This document shows positions 26,433 to 34,859 of a DNA stretch of 64,000 bases, one piece after another (the first letter of the stretch is position 1; each line of letters opens with the position of its first letter). Below the pieces are notes generated by a model, which did not search any database, was not told the DNA's origin, and worked only from the letters and a program-made list of their open reading frames with translations. The position numbers and the translations under genes are program-made. The DNA lies in NCBI GenBank assembly GCA_031549145.1, contig JAVBQI010000082.1, positions 12,937 through 76,936 on the forward strand. Reading direction: 5' to 3'. This DNA comes from JAVBSX01 sp031549145 (GTDB taxonomy: Bacteria > Planctomycetota > Planctomycetia > Pirellulales > Thermoguttaceae).

Positions 26433-26492
26433 TTAACGTGCCTCTGTACAATTGACTTCGCGGAGAGCAATATCTTCGGCGTAGTTGTTCAT
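26433..26492 (-). pseudogene. Truncated start of a third gene of the hsd/rlo operon (possibly hsdR)
   Basis: A 19-codon frame (MNNYAEDIALREVNCTEAR, stop) begins with an ATGA overlap with the stop of the TOPRIM-like gene, the usual sign of translational coupling. MNNYAED resembles the first residues of some type I restriction subunits, after which the sequence diverges. I infer a deletion that removed the rest of an hsdR-like gene; the identification is tentative because only 7-14 residues can be compared. Its last part coincides with the 26448-26467 direct repeat. Confidence 0.4.
26448..26467 (+). repeat. Direct repeat, left end of the decayed restriction locus
   Basis: acaattgacttcgcggagag; a copy with one base fewer is at 29101-29119 in the same orientation. 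The two bracket the AAA/TOPRIM genes and the hsd relics. Confidence 0.5.
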
Positions 26493-27217
26493 GGTGTCGT
26501 CTTCATGTGGTGGAGATATTCCAAACCGACCGCCGTTTCAAAGTTGCGGCGAAAGGCGAGAAAACTCTCCGAGTCGATCTGTTCGTAGTCGATTTCTCGA
26601 TTGAGAATCTTTTCGTTGAGAACGGTACGGTTCGGCGTGGTTTTGAGTTTTTCTTCCAGCTCGCCTTTCAGAGCATGATCGGCCCCTCCTCCATGAGCCG
26701 TCGACTCAAGCGGCTTGCAGTTTCTGTTGGCATCCGCACGGCGATAGATTGCACTGAGCCACCACGCTTCGGAAACGGGACGTGCAACCGCTGCGACTCC
26801 GCGTCCGTCGATGGATTGGTCGCGAAAACCGTTAAGCATGGAATTTCGTTTGTTTTGCCATTCGCTTTCTTCCGGCGAATTGGCATCGCGAAACAGTACG
26901 GCAACGAAATCCTTGTCCTCTTTATCCTGAATATGACACGTCGCGGCATGGGCAAGAGCGCCGGCATCTTTACAGTGCATTCGGTTTTCCGGCGGTGTTT
27001 TCAGGCCACGAAGTCCCGGCGAACGCGGCCGAGTGCGTAACGTCGGCTTGATTCGTTCCAGCTCCGCCGGATGAATGAAAACGGCACATCGGCTTTCGAG
27101 GAAAGAATAGCCCTGATGCTTCGCAATGATTTGGTCGGCGACAAGAACCAGCGGTCCGGGCTGATCGTCGCTCGTTCCCAAATCGGTCGGACCTTCGCCG
27201 CTGAAAAAGAAGTACAT
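26489..27217 (-). CDS. TOPRIM-like/DUF4276-type protein (RloB-like partner of AAA ATPase)
   Basis: 242 residues. The N-terminus FFFSGEGPTDLG supplies a likely TOPRIM glutamate and DFVAVLFRDANSPEESEW the following acidic motif; RPVSEAWWLSAI resembles the P..EAW motif of DUF4276/RloB-type proteins. These are candidate nucleases that act with a neighbouring SMC/ABC-like AAA ATPase in defence systems. The start lies 2 bp after the ATPase stop, so the pair is one translational unit. It sits beside hsdM/hsdS relics, as restriction-linked orfs (rlo) do. The family assignment rests on short motifs only, but the frame looks intact. Confidence 0.62.
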   Translation of the reverse strand: MYFFFSGEGPTDLGTSDDQPGPLVLVADQIIAKHQGYSFLESRCAVFIHPAELERIKPTLRTRPRSPGLRGLKTPPENRMHCKDAGALAHAATCHIQDKEDKDFVAVLFRDANSPEESEWQNKRNSMLNGFRDQSIDGRGVAAVARPVSEAWWLSAIYRRADANRNCKPLESTAHGGGADHALKGELEEKLKTTPNRTVLNEKILNREIDYEQIDSESFLAFRRNFETAVGLEYLHHMKTTP

Positions 27218-27219
27218 GG

Positions 27220-28455
27220 TCAGTCCTCCTTCTTCGCAGCCCGGAGGTCGAGTTGTTCGATTTCCTCATTGAGCCGATACAAGTTCGTGTCGGCAATCGC
27301 TTCGCCGGGGCCGAGCGCACCAAGTTTCTTGCTCGTCGAGGGAAGCGAGAAGAATTTTCGGCAGCGGGTGAAACCTTCCGGTGTCTTGTAGAAATACTGA
27401 ACGGAGTCCCGCGCGAGATCATCGTCGAGATAATTCAAAAACAGCGGGCTGTGCGTCGTCACGACAATTTGTTGCTTTGCCCCGACCAATTCTTTCAAAA
27501 GAAACTCGACCAACTCCTGATTGATGCCGTTTTCGATTTCGTCAAAAAGAAGGAAACTGCTTTGAGTCTCCATCTGGGACAGAAAAGCGACCAAACGTAA
27601 AAAACCGTCGTTTATTTGATTCGCATAGATGAGGCTGGGCTTTGTGCCGAAATTGGTTTTATTGTAAATTTCGATGACAGCCAATTCTTTTCCCGGAAGG
27701 TTCTTCGGAATTCCATGTACGTATTGGAAAGTGTCGTTATCTTGTACTTCAATCTTTCTGAGTTGTGGAAACAGGATTCTTAGTTTCTCAGTCAATGCCT
27801 CACGTTTTTTATCGCCGATCGACCACAAAAAGGCCGCCAAGTTTTCTCCACTTAAACCAATATTGTCGGATTTCTCAACGGATGATCCTTTTCGCAAAAA
27901 TATCGGAGCCAACAAATCGCACGATTCAATAGTGCTGATAAAGTTTTTTATCGCCCCGAACGCATCGACTATCCTCTTTGCCTTGAAAACGGATAGGATC
28001 GAACCCTCATATTGAAATGCAATAATACCGTTCTCGAATGCAATGGAATTCTTTGCGGTATCAAACTTATAATGTCCAGTTTCTTTTTCATCCACATTTT
28101 CAACGACAAGTTTCTTTTCGTTAAAAACGATTTCCTCCCGAATGCAATACAAAGAAATGCAATGATATGTTGCTGACCAATGACCTGATTGGTTATTGTC
28201 GCCAACAAAATTCACGCAAAAATCAATCGTGGTTTCCGTAGTCCATTGGGAAATACAGTCCAAAGTCTCCCATTCACGGATTCGCAACCAATTTTTTATA
28301 TCCCCCTTCATCAACTGCGAGAGAAAGCTCACGAACTGCAAAAACGTGGACTTGCCGGAGCCGTTGAGACCGACGATGCAGTTGAACTTCGCGAGGTCGA
28401 TCTCGAAATCGACCAGCGACTTGAAATTGTTGACTTTGATCTTCGTAATCCGCAT
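27220..28455 (-). CDS. AAA family ATPase, RloA-like (AAA_21/SMC-like)
   Basis: 411 residues. It starts with the standard MRITKIKVNNFKSLVDFEID, followed by Walker A GLNGSGKST (about residues 29-37), a variable middle insertion, Walker B SFLLFDEIENG, the D-loop region and the H-loop VVTTHSPLFLNYL. This is the architecture of the OLD/RecF-like AAA_21 ATPases found in PARIS, Gabija-related and Rlo pairs. A short tail of about 80 residues follows the ATPase core. The gene is followed after 2 bp by the TOPRIM-like gene and preceded by a broken hsdM-hsdS relic, 12 bp away. All catalytic motifs are present, so the pair may still work although the restriction genes are lost. Confidence 0.85.
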   Translation of the reverse strand: MRITKIKVNNFKSLVDFEIDLAKFNCIVGLNGSGKSTFLQFVSFLSQLMKGDIKNWLRIREWETLDCISQWTTETTIDFCVNFVGDNNQSGHWSATYHCISLYCIREEIVFNEKKLVVENVDEKETGHYKFDTAKNSIAFENGIIAFQYEGSILSVFKAKRIVDAFGAIKNFISTIESCDLLAPIFLRKGSSVEKSDNIGLSGENLAAFLWSIGDKKREALTEKLRILFPQLRKIEVQDNDTFQYVHGIPKNLPGKELAVIEIYNKTNFGTKPSLIYANQINDGFLRLVAFLSQMETQSSFLLFDEIENGINQELVEFLLKELVGAKQQIVVTTHSPLFLNYLDDDLARDSVQYFYKTPEGFTRCRKFFSLPSTSKKLGALGPGEAIADTNLYRLNEEIEQLDLRAAKKED

Positions 28456-28467
28456 GGCAATGACTCG

Positions 28468-28950
28468 TTAAGCGACTTTGATATCCAGTTCCGAAACGTC
28501 CACCCGGCCCGAAATCAACTGAGGCAAAAGCAAGTCGCGCGTCCGGCGAAGATTGGCGTTCTTTTTGGCCAATAACGGCATCTGCGCAATCACTGGACGG
28601 ATGATTTGATTGAATTGGTCAATAATTGTTTGTGGTGGAGACAGGTATTGATAATCTTTAAGAATGCTCCATTTCGCTCCGGGCATCTTCGTTCCTTGAG
28701 AAATTTGAGTCGCAAAGGCGATGAATTCGTCGGGAAATAGCGTCAAATAACCATCCTCTTTCAGGAGTTCCGCACTCCCCTCGTCGGTTTCGATCTCCTT
28801 ATTGTGGTACAAACGGACAATATTTGCAAGATATTCGATCTGTTTCGCCGAGAATTCCCGATGGGCTCAATCGACCGGCGTGAAGATATTCCGGGCGTCG
28901 ATGAACTCCTGGCTCGCGGCGGCGTCCAGGTCGTCCGCGTCGAGTAAAGG
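28468..28950 (-). pseudogene. hsdM-hsdS relic (type I restriction-modification), fused by deletion
   Basis: Read on the minus strand, the upstream part encodes SQEFIDARNIFTPVD, then a TGA stop (28867-28869), then AHREFSAKQIEYLANIVRLY, which matches the end of type I methyltransferase subunits where VDRAHREFS is expected; one CGA-to-TGA change explains the stop. About 25 codons later the frame becomes the C-terminus of an HsdS specificity subunit (QISQGTKMPGAKWSILKDY, then LLLPQLISGRVDV). The second half of hsdM's tail and most of hsdS have been deleted and the remnants joined in frame. The piece from 28812 to the stop is open, but its only start is a TTG within the relic. The upstream limit of homology is approximate. 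Confidence 0.75.
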
Positions 28951-29100
28951 TCGCCCGCTCCTCCCCGCCCGCTGCCGACGACGCGATAACGAAGAATACC
29001 GCTACGAATCTGACACGATCATGAACGAAAAACATCTTCCCTCTCTGTCGACGCTCTCGCATTGAAAAGGATGTTATAATCATTCTTGCCAAGAAAAAGA

Positions 29101-29119
29101 ACAATTGACTTCGCGAGAG
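29101..29119 (+). repeat. Direct repeat, right end of the decayed restriction locus
   Basis: acaattgacttcgcgagag matches 26448-26467 with one base missing. On the + strand it also contains TTGACT, so a promoter element for the following phosphofructokinase gene is an alternative reading, although a good -10 is not present at 17 bp. Confidence 0.45.
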
Positions 29120-29183
29120 TTATTCAGTAAAACCTTGTTTTGAGACATTTCAAACCTTTCCTTTTTTAGCATTATCATCAGAC

Positions 29184-30179
29184 ATGAAAATCGGTATGCT
29201 TTGTAGCGGCGGGGATGCCCCGGGAATGAATCCTTGCATTCGGGCGATTGTTCGGGCCGCTCTTGCCCGGGAAGACGAAATCGTCGGGATCCAACACGGG
29301 TATCAAGGAATTTTCGACGAAGAATTTTACACGCGAGCCGACCTGCCGCCTGGGGTGGGAATGGGCATGCGATCGGTTTCGGGGCTCTCGAAGCTCGGCG
29401 GGACCGTTCTGCACAGCAGTCGCTGCAAGCGCTTTACGACTCTTGAAGGGATCAAGAACGCGGCGGCGATCCTGCGGAAACACAAGTTCGACGCCCTGTT
29501 GCCGATCGGCGGGAACGGAACCTTGAGCGGGGCGATCGAACTCGCGAAAGTCTGGAGCGGCCAGATCATCGGTTTGCCCGGAACGATCGACAACGACCTT
29601 TTGGGGACCGATGCGACGATCGGATTCGCGACGGCGGTGCAAACGGCGGTCGAAGCGGTCGACAAATTGCGGGATACGGCCGGTTCGCACGATATGATGT
29701 TTCTCGTCGAAGTGATGGGCCGGCATTGCGGGGACATCGCCCTGTACACGGCGATCGCTTCCGGAGCGGAACTGGTTTGTGTGCCGGAGATTCCGACCGA
29801 TATCGGGAAACTGGTCAAACGGTTGCATCATATCAAGGAACTCGGCAAAACGTCCGTGATTCTTATCGTCGCGGAAGGGGACGATCTCGGTGGGGCCTAC
29901 CAGTTGCACGATTCGCTCGCGGCGGCCGGAAATCCGTTCGATTCCCGGGTCGTCGTTCTCGGGCATATTCAACGGGGCGGTGTGCCCGCTCCGTTGGACC
30001 GGATTCTGGCCTCCGAACTCGGCTGTTTCGCGGTCGAGGCCTTGCACCGGGGCGAAACCGGAAAAATGGCCGGCATGATCAACAACCGACCGGTGTTGAC
30101 CCCGCTCGAAGAGGTGGTCGTCGGGCATCGGCAGATCGCCGCGGACAAACTGAGCCTGCTGCAGATCATCGCGAGTTAG
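29184..30179 (+). CDS. pfkA: 6-phosphofructokinase
   Basis: 331 residues, the typical bacterial PFK-A length. It phosphorylates fructose 6-phosphate in glycolysis. Motifs: CSGGDAPGMN (7-16), PGTIDND (132-138) with the catalytic aspartate, MGRHCGDIAL (178-187) and GHIQRGGVPAPLDRILA (260-276). The Gly before TIDND and the Gly after position 111 suggest ATP, not pyrophosphate, as phosphoryl donor. One oddity: the nucleotide/Mg loop reads PIGGNGTL, so the usual GGDGS aspartate is an asparagine at residue 111. A TATAAT lies at 29075-29080 on the same strand, but no convincing -35 accompanies it. Confidence 0.9.
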   Translation: MKIGMLCSGGDAPGMNPCIRAIVRAALAREDEIVGIQHGYQGIFDEEFYTRADLPPGVGMGMRSVSGLSKLGGTVLHSSRCKRFTTLEGIKNAAAILRKHKFDALLPIGGNGTLSGAIELAKVWSGQIIGLPGTIDNDLLGTDATIGFATAVQTAVEAVDKLRDTAGSHDMMFLVEVMGRHCGDIALYTAIASGAELVCVPEIPTDIGKLVKRLHHIKELGKTSVILIVAEGDDLGGAYQLHDSLAAAGNPFDSRVVVLGHIQRGGVPAPLDRILASELGCFAVEALHRGETGKMAGMINNRPVLTPLEEVVVGHRQIAADKLSLLQIIAS

Positions 30180-30215
30180 CGCGGAGTACCGGTCAAATTA
30201 CTGGATGGTGCGAAA

Positions 30216-30704
30216 TCACCGTTTTCCGATCGTCTTGCTCATATAGTAATGGCAAAGGGCGATCGCGAGGGCGTCGGCGACGTCAGGCGGTTCCGGGAAT
30301 TGTGGCAGGGCGAGTTCCAATTGGATCGCCCGTTGCATCTGGTCTTTGGAGGCCCGGCCGTTCCCGGTAAGAATTTTCTTGATTTGCGTCGCCGCATAGG
30401 AATAAACCGGAATTTGCTCTTGAGCGGCGGCCAGACAAATCGCGCCTCTCGCATGTCCCATGAGAATGGCCGTTTTCGGACGATCGTAATGCGAATAAAG
30501 TTCTTCCAAGGCCAAAGCCTGCGGCCGAAAGGCAAGAATCGCCTCGGATACGCCGTCAAAAATTTCTTTCACTTTTTCGGCAAGAACCTTCGAATGCGAG
30601 CGAACGATCCCTCCCTCGCGCAGCTTGATCTTTCCGCTCGAAACCTCGATGATACCGTATCCGGTTATGTTTAGCCCCGGGTCAATTCCGAGAATCGTTT
30701 GCAT
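30216..30704 (-). CDS. ruvC: Crossover junction endodeoxyribonuclease RuvC
   Basis: 162 residues from the ATG at 30704; an upstream in-frame start (30737) adds 11 residues outside the family. RuvC resolves Holliday junctions as a dimer with RuvAB. The catalytic acids are visible: Asp8 in GIDPGLNITG, Glu67 in ALALEELY, and Asp141/Asp144 in PDVADALAIALCHY. RuvA and RuvB are not adjacent. The gene converges on pfkA, with 36 bp between stops. Confidence 0.95.
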   Translation of the reverse strand: MQTILGIDPGLNITGYGIIEVSSGKIKLREGGIVRSHSKVLAEKVKEIFDGVSEAILAFRPQALALEELYSHYDRPKTAILMGHARGAICLAAAQEQIPVYSYAATQIKKILTGNGRASKDQMQRAIQLELALPQFPEPPDVADALAIALCHYYMSKTIGKR

Positions 30705-30797
30705 GCTTTGTTTCGTGAAGGACAAATCCGTATTCAACTCAACGCATGATTTTATCTTATTCCCCTAACGCTGCAACCTGCGGCTGGTCGGTTTCGT

Positions 30798-30903
30798 CTC
30801 ATCGAGCCGGGGCCGTGAGGCCCCGGTTGGTGTCCGTCTTCAAGGCCGTTGTCGACACCATTGAAGACGGCGGCTAACCCGGCAGCTGACGCAGCCGGCT
30901 CGA
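30798..30903 (+). repeat. 110-bp dispersed repeat, copy A (left of CAP-domain gene)
   Basis: It begins tcatcgagccggggccgtga, carries ccggggcc/ggccccgg, tccgtcttcaa and ttgaagacgg hairpins, and ends cgcagccggctcga. The same unit occurs at 34630-34741 in inverse orientation. The remaining DNA from 30738 to 31192 has no gene; it is AT-rich, and a promoter lies at 31055-31082. Confidence 0.85.
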
Positions 30904-31054
30904 ATATCTTCAAAAAATCGTAATCATACGATAATTTGGGAGGGTAAAAAGATACAATCAAGATGGTTTTTTTGTTTTTTAGCGATTTTTTCATTTTTTC
31001 AAAACTTTTTTCAAACGAGCGGCATCAAAAAAGGACCGGATGCTTGTAATTTTG

Positions 31055-31082
31055 TTGATTTTAGAAAATAACGTGATACAAT
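31055..31082 (+). promoter_or_regulatory. Possible sigma-70-type promoter for the CAP-domain gene
   Basis: TTGATT (31055-31060), a 16-bp spacer and TACAAT (31077-31082) lie about 110 bp before the ATG in a strongly AT-rich stretch. Confidence 0.4.
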
Positions 31083-31192
31083 GAAGAGTAATGGTTAAGT
31101 ATGTAGAAGTTGTGTTGGAAACACTTTGATTTTTGTTCTGTAAATTTCGTCGCGCTGCCGTTTCTCCCCCCTCTCTTCCTGTAAGCGCTCTC

Positions 31193-34100
31193 ATGGTCCG
31201 TCGAAGCCGTTTTTCTCTTTTGGAAATTCTCGAAAACCGGGAAATGCTCTCGGTTTCCGGAATGCCCGAGTACGCTTCGCAACAATCGACCGTTCTTGCA
31301 GGAACGCAATACGACTCGCAATTTCAAGGGATTTCCGGCCCTTCCGCCTACGAGCAGGAAATGCTCGAAATGATCAACCGCATGCGAATGGACCCGCAAG
31401 GGGAACTCGGGCGGTTGATAAAAAGCTTTTCCCCTTATCTCGAAGCGTGGGACCCTCGGGTTACAACGGCGCTTTCCGTCTTTTCCTATCCCAAGGCCTC
31501 CCAACTGCGAAGCGAATGGGCGAGACTGGAAGCGGCCGCTCCGCTCGCTTGGAATGCCTCGCTTTGTGCCGCCGCGACGACGCACAATTACCTGATGCTG
31601 TGGGAGGATACCCAATCGCACCAGGTCGAGGAACGCGGCGAGCTTCCGCTTTTCGAACGCGTGCTCGCGGCCGGTTTCGAACCCGCTTACAAAACCGGTT
31701 CTCAAGACGGCGAATCCGTCGCCTGGGTTTCGGAGAACGTTTACTCTTACGGTCGTGATGCTTACCGGGATTTTTCCGCCGGTTCCTATACCCATGCCGC
31801 CTTCGCCTTGGATTGGGGGGTCCCGGATCATGCGCATCGGGACAATATCATGAACCCCAACTTTACGGATGTCGGCATCTCGATGTTGCGGGACAACAAT
31901 CCGAACACCTCCGTCGGAACATGGTTGACGACTGTTGATTTCGGGGCGGCCGACACCTCCTCCCTGGGCAATGGAGCGTATTTGCTCGGCGTCGTTTACG
32001 ATGATTGGAACGGGAGCGGGTATTACGAGGCCGGGGAAGGAATTGGCGGTGCGGCGATTACCGTCAAACGGCTCGACTCCGGCGAAACGGAAACGATCGA
32101 TTTCAATGCTTTTCAAGCCGGGGGTTACCAGATATTTCTCGAAAACGGTTCTTACGGCATTACCGTTTCAGGACAGGGCTTTGGAGGAGAATCCGGTCGA
32201 CCGGTTACGAAATACGCGACGATTCAAGGGAAAAACGTCAAGCTCGATTTCCTGCTCCAGGACGCGAGCACCGAGCCGCCCGTCCTTGATCTCAACGGTC
32301 CGGACATCGAGGGGATCGATTATTACAGCAACTTTCTTGAGAACGGTTCGCCCGCGAGGCTTGTCTCCGAGCACGCGATCTTGACGGATCCGGACAGTAC
32401 GCACCTTTCTTCGGCAAAAATCCGTTTTGAGAACCGACCGGACGGGGCAAACGAGTTTTTGACGATCGATACCGGCGGAACCGGGATTCAATCTTCGTTC
32501 GATTCCGCAAGCGGCGAGCTGCTGTTGACGGGGGATGCGAGCTTGGCCGATTACCTCGCCGTTCTCAAGACGTTGGAATACGTCAACTTTTCGGACAAGG
32601 CCGATCTGTCCGACCGAACGATCAGCATCGTTGTTTCCGACGGCGTTCATTCGAGCGAGGTCGCGTATTCGCATCTCCGGATCACGCAACGGCATTTTGA
32701 GAACCTGAGCCTCTCCGTCAAAAACCTCGAAGAGGGAGACCTCGGGACCCGGGAAGTCATTTTTTGGCTCGATTTTTCCGACGTGCCCCGTTGCGAGGTC
32801 GTGATTGATTACGCTTTTCTCGACGGAACTGCGAAAAACGGGACGCATTTTTACGCTCAAAACGGTTCGCTGGTCGTCGGGGCCAACCAAACCCGCGCTT
32901 GCATTACTGCCGAAATCGTGGGCGATTACCTGCCCGGGGACGATTTGACGTTCTCGCTGCAATTGGTTCGAATCGACGGGGCGGAATGTGCCGAATCGAC
33001 GATCGAGGTTACGATTTACGACGACGATACGCCGTTGGCCCTCGGCACGATTTCCGGTTGGCGCACGGGCGAGATCGATCTCTCCGAGCGGCATCGTCGA
33101 TTGTACACTTTCTCCCCGGAGCAATCGGGCGCTTATGTTTGGGACAATACGGGCAATGCCCGTATGTCGCTTTTCAAGGGCGCGACCCACGAAGGGACGC
33201 CGCTTGCCGAATCGGGAGGGCGTCCCCGGTTCGAGATCGAGCTTGAAAAGGGAACGACCTACACCTTGCTTTTGGAGGGGGACGGCGTTCTCGAAATGCT
33301 CCGTTTTTGGCAAAACTTCCTGCTCGAAGACGAAGAGAATGGAAAATTGGAGATCGTACTCGATCCGAACATCGCGGGCGAGATCGTTTTCAACCAACAG
33401 GACGGTTATATCGAATATCAAGGGATTCGTGTTCCCTTTGAGCCGACGTTTTACCCGAACATCGGCTTTCAAAATATCGGTTCCGGACATGTTTTGAAGT
33501 TCGTCGTCTCAAGCAATACCGCGGAGTTTTTGATCGACACGAACCGACCGACCGTCCCGCTGGGAGGTGTCGAGGTCGATATCGACGGTTTTTCCCACCT
33601 CGAATATGTCGTTTCGGACGAATCGACGGTCGTTCAAATTCTGGGAACTCCCGAAAAGGACACGTTTTACTTCCGGGACGGGGTCGCGGTCTTTACCGCT
33701 TCGAACAGCCGGGAACACACGGTTCGGAACGGCAAGGTTTTCGAGATCGAAGGGGGCGGCGGGGAAGATCAAGGACTGATTTTCGATACGCCGTACCAGG
33801 ATTACGCGACCTTCGACCACGATCAGATCGGGTTTTTCGGCGGCGGCGAGACGAATTACAAAATTTTCGTCGAGCATTTCCGCTGGTTCGAAATCACCTC
33901 CTATTACGGCGGTTATGATATCATCACGCTCGTCAACCGCGACGGCAGCACGGCCGAGCTCGACGAACGACTGGTAATCCGAACCGAAACGGACCCGCTC
34001 GGAGAGCCGGTCGCCTGCTATTTTACGCGAGGGTTTTCCAACGTGTTCGTTCTCAACCAGGGGGAAGCGGAGAATACGGTTATTCTCGGCGGCGGCAAGG

Positions 34101-34609
34101 GGGACAATATCTGCTTCGTCTCCCCGGGCCAGATCAACGCGACCAACCGTTTGCAAACCTATTATCACACGGTCTTAGGGGGGACGAATATCCAACTGAA
34201 AAACGAAGACCCGCGAAACAGGTCGTTTTCGCTCTTTTACGAAGAGCTGGGAACCTCGGAACCCGCCTATTGGGAAAGCGGAGTCAACGGGGATCAATCG
34301 CTCGTGATCCCCCGGTCGAGGACCGGGGCCTCACCGGGAAAGCTGTCGGTCCCCAGCGCGATGTTTTTCGATTTTTATTACAACGGACAAAAAACCGTCC
34401 CGGAAGTCCTTGCTTCTTCGGTCGTCTCCCAAGTGCTCGCGGAAACGGATTCGGAATCAGGTCCGCTTTCGCAAGACGTGAGCGAACCGCTGTCCGGCCG
34501 GTCCGCCGGTTGGTGGTTCGAGGAAGAGGACACCGAATGGTCTTCTTCTCATACAAAAGTCCTGAGTCTTGCAGAAATCTCTTTGTATTACGAAGACTGG
34601 AACGCTTAA
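31193..34609 (+). CDS. Large surface protein with LEPR-XLL-like N-terminus, CAP, SdrD-B and Calx-beta domains
   Basis: 1,138 residues from the ATG at 31193. The N-terminus MVRRSRFSLLEILENREMLS is the LEPR-XLL-like leader seen on giant planctomycete exoproteins. A CAP (SCP/PR-1) domain spans about 50-250: YEQEMLEMINRMR, SENVYSYGRDAY and HRDNIMNPNFTDVGI contain the signature His, Glu and strand residues, though a 50-residue insertion follows helix 1. Then come an SdrD-B-like sandwich (about 258-350), a cadherin-like unit, a Calx-beta domain (about 505-620), a PPC-like stretch and a long unassigned C-terminal beta-rich region. CAP proteins bind lipids or act in cell-envelope contact. Inverted 110-bp repeats flank the gene on both sides. 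Confidence 0.82.
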   Translation: MVRRSRFSLLEILENREMLSVSGMPEYASQQSTVLAGTQYDSQFQGISGPSAYEQEMLEMINRMRMDPQGELGRLIKSFSPYLEAWDPRVTTALSVFSYPKASQLRSEWARLEAAAPLAWNASLCAAATTHNYLMLWEDTQSHQVEERGELPLFERVLAAGFEPAYKTGSQDGESVAWVSENVYSYGRDAYRDFSAGSYTHAAFALDWGVPDHAHRDNIMNPNFTDVGISMLRDNNPNTSVGTWLTTVDFGAADTSSLGNGAYLLGVVYDDWNGSGYYEAGEGIGGAAITVKRLDSGETETIDFNAFQAGGYQIFLENGSYGITVSGQGFGGESGRPVTKYATIQGKNVKLDFLLQDASTEPPVLDLNGPDIEGIDYYSNFLENGSPARLVSEHAILTDPDSTHLSSAKIRFENRPDGANEFLTIDTGGTGIQSSFDSASGELLLTGDASLADYLAVLKTLEYVNFSDKADLSDRTISIVVSDGVHSSEVAYSHLRITQRHFENLSLSVKNLEEGDLGTREVIFWLDFSDVPRCEVVIDYAFLDGTAKNGTHFYAQNGSLVVGANQTRACITAEIVGDYLPGDDLTFSLQLVRIDGAECAESTIEVTIYDDDTPLALGTISGWRTGEIDLSERHRRLYTFSPEQSGAYVWDNTGNARMSLFKGATHEGTPLAESGGRPRFEIELEKGTTYTLLLEGDGVLEMLRFWQNFLLEDEENGKLEIVLDPNIAGEIVFNQQDGYIEYQGIRVPFEPTFYPNIGFQNIGSGHVLKFVVSSNTAEFLIDTNRPTVPLGGVEVDIDGFSHLEYVVSDESTVVQILGTPEKDTFYFRDGVAVFTASNSREHTVRNGKVFEIEGGGGEDQGLIFDTPYQDYATFDHDQIGFFGGGETNYKIFVEHFRWFEITSYYGGYDIITLVNRDGSTAELDERLVIRTETDPLGEPVACYFTRGFSNVFVLNQGEAENTVILGGGKGDNICFVSPGQINATNRLQTYYHTVLGGTNIQLKNEDPRNRSFSLFYEELGTSEPAYWESGVNGDQSLVIPRSRTGASPGKLSVPSAMFFDFYYNGQKTVPEVLASSVVSQVLAETDSESGPLSQDVSEPLSGRSAGWWFEEEDTEWSSSHTKVLSLAEISLYYEDWNA

Positions 34610-34629
34610 TCCGGCGGTGCACAAGCCCA

Positions 34630-34741
34630 TCGAGCCGGCTGCGCCAGCTGCCGGTTTGCTATCCGTCTTCAGTGCTGATCGAATCTCGGTGGGCCTTGAA
34701 GACGGACACCAACCGGGGCCTTACGACCCCGGCTCGATGAG
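34630..34741 (-). repeat. 110-bp dispersed repeat, copy B (right of CAP-domain gene)
   Basis: The reverse complement matches 30798-30903 along most of its length, with identical ends and a different 25-bp centre. It starts 20 bp after the CAP-protein stop and could act as a hairpin in its mRNA tail. Confidence 0.85.
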
Positions 34742-34859
34742 AAAAGAACGAATATCCGGGCAATTTAGAATTTGAAAACGTTCGTTACGGTGTCAACCAT
34801 GAGTTGCGCGTAATTCATTTTGCAGGGCTGATCGACCAATCGCTTGAACCGCCTCAATC

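Noticed and set aside
26489..28455. AAA/TOPRIM pair considered as Gabija (GajA/GajB) or PARIS
   Set aside because: GajA carries ATPase and TOPRIM in one protein and pairs with a helicase, which is absent here; the PARIS AriB is DUF4435, and the small protein does not show that family's features. The hsd context favours an Rlo-type pair.
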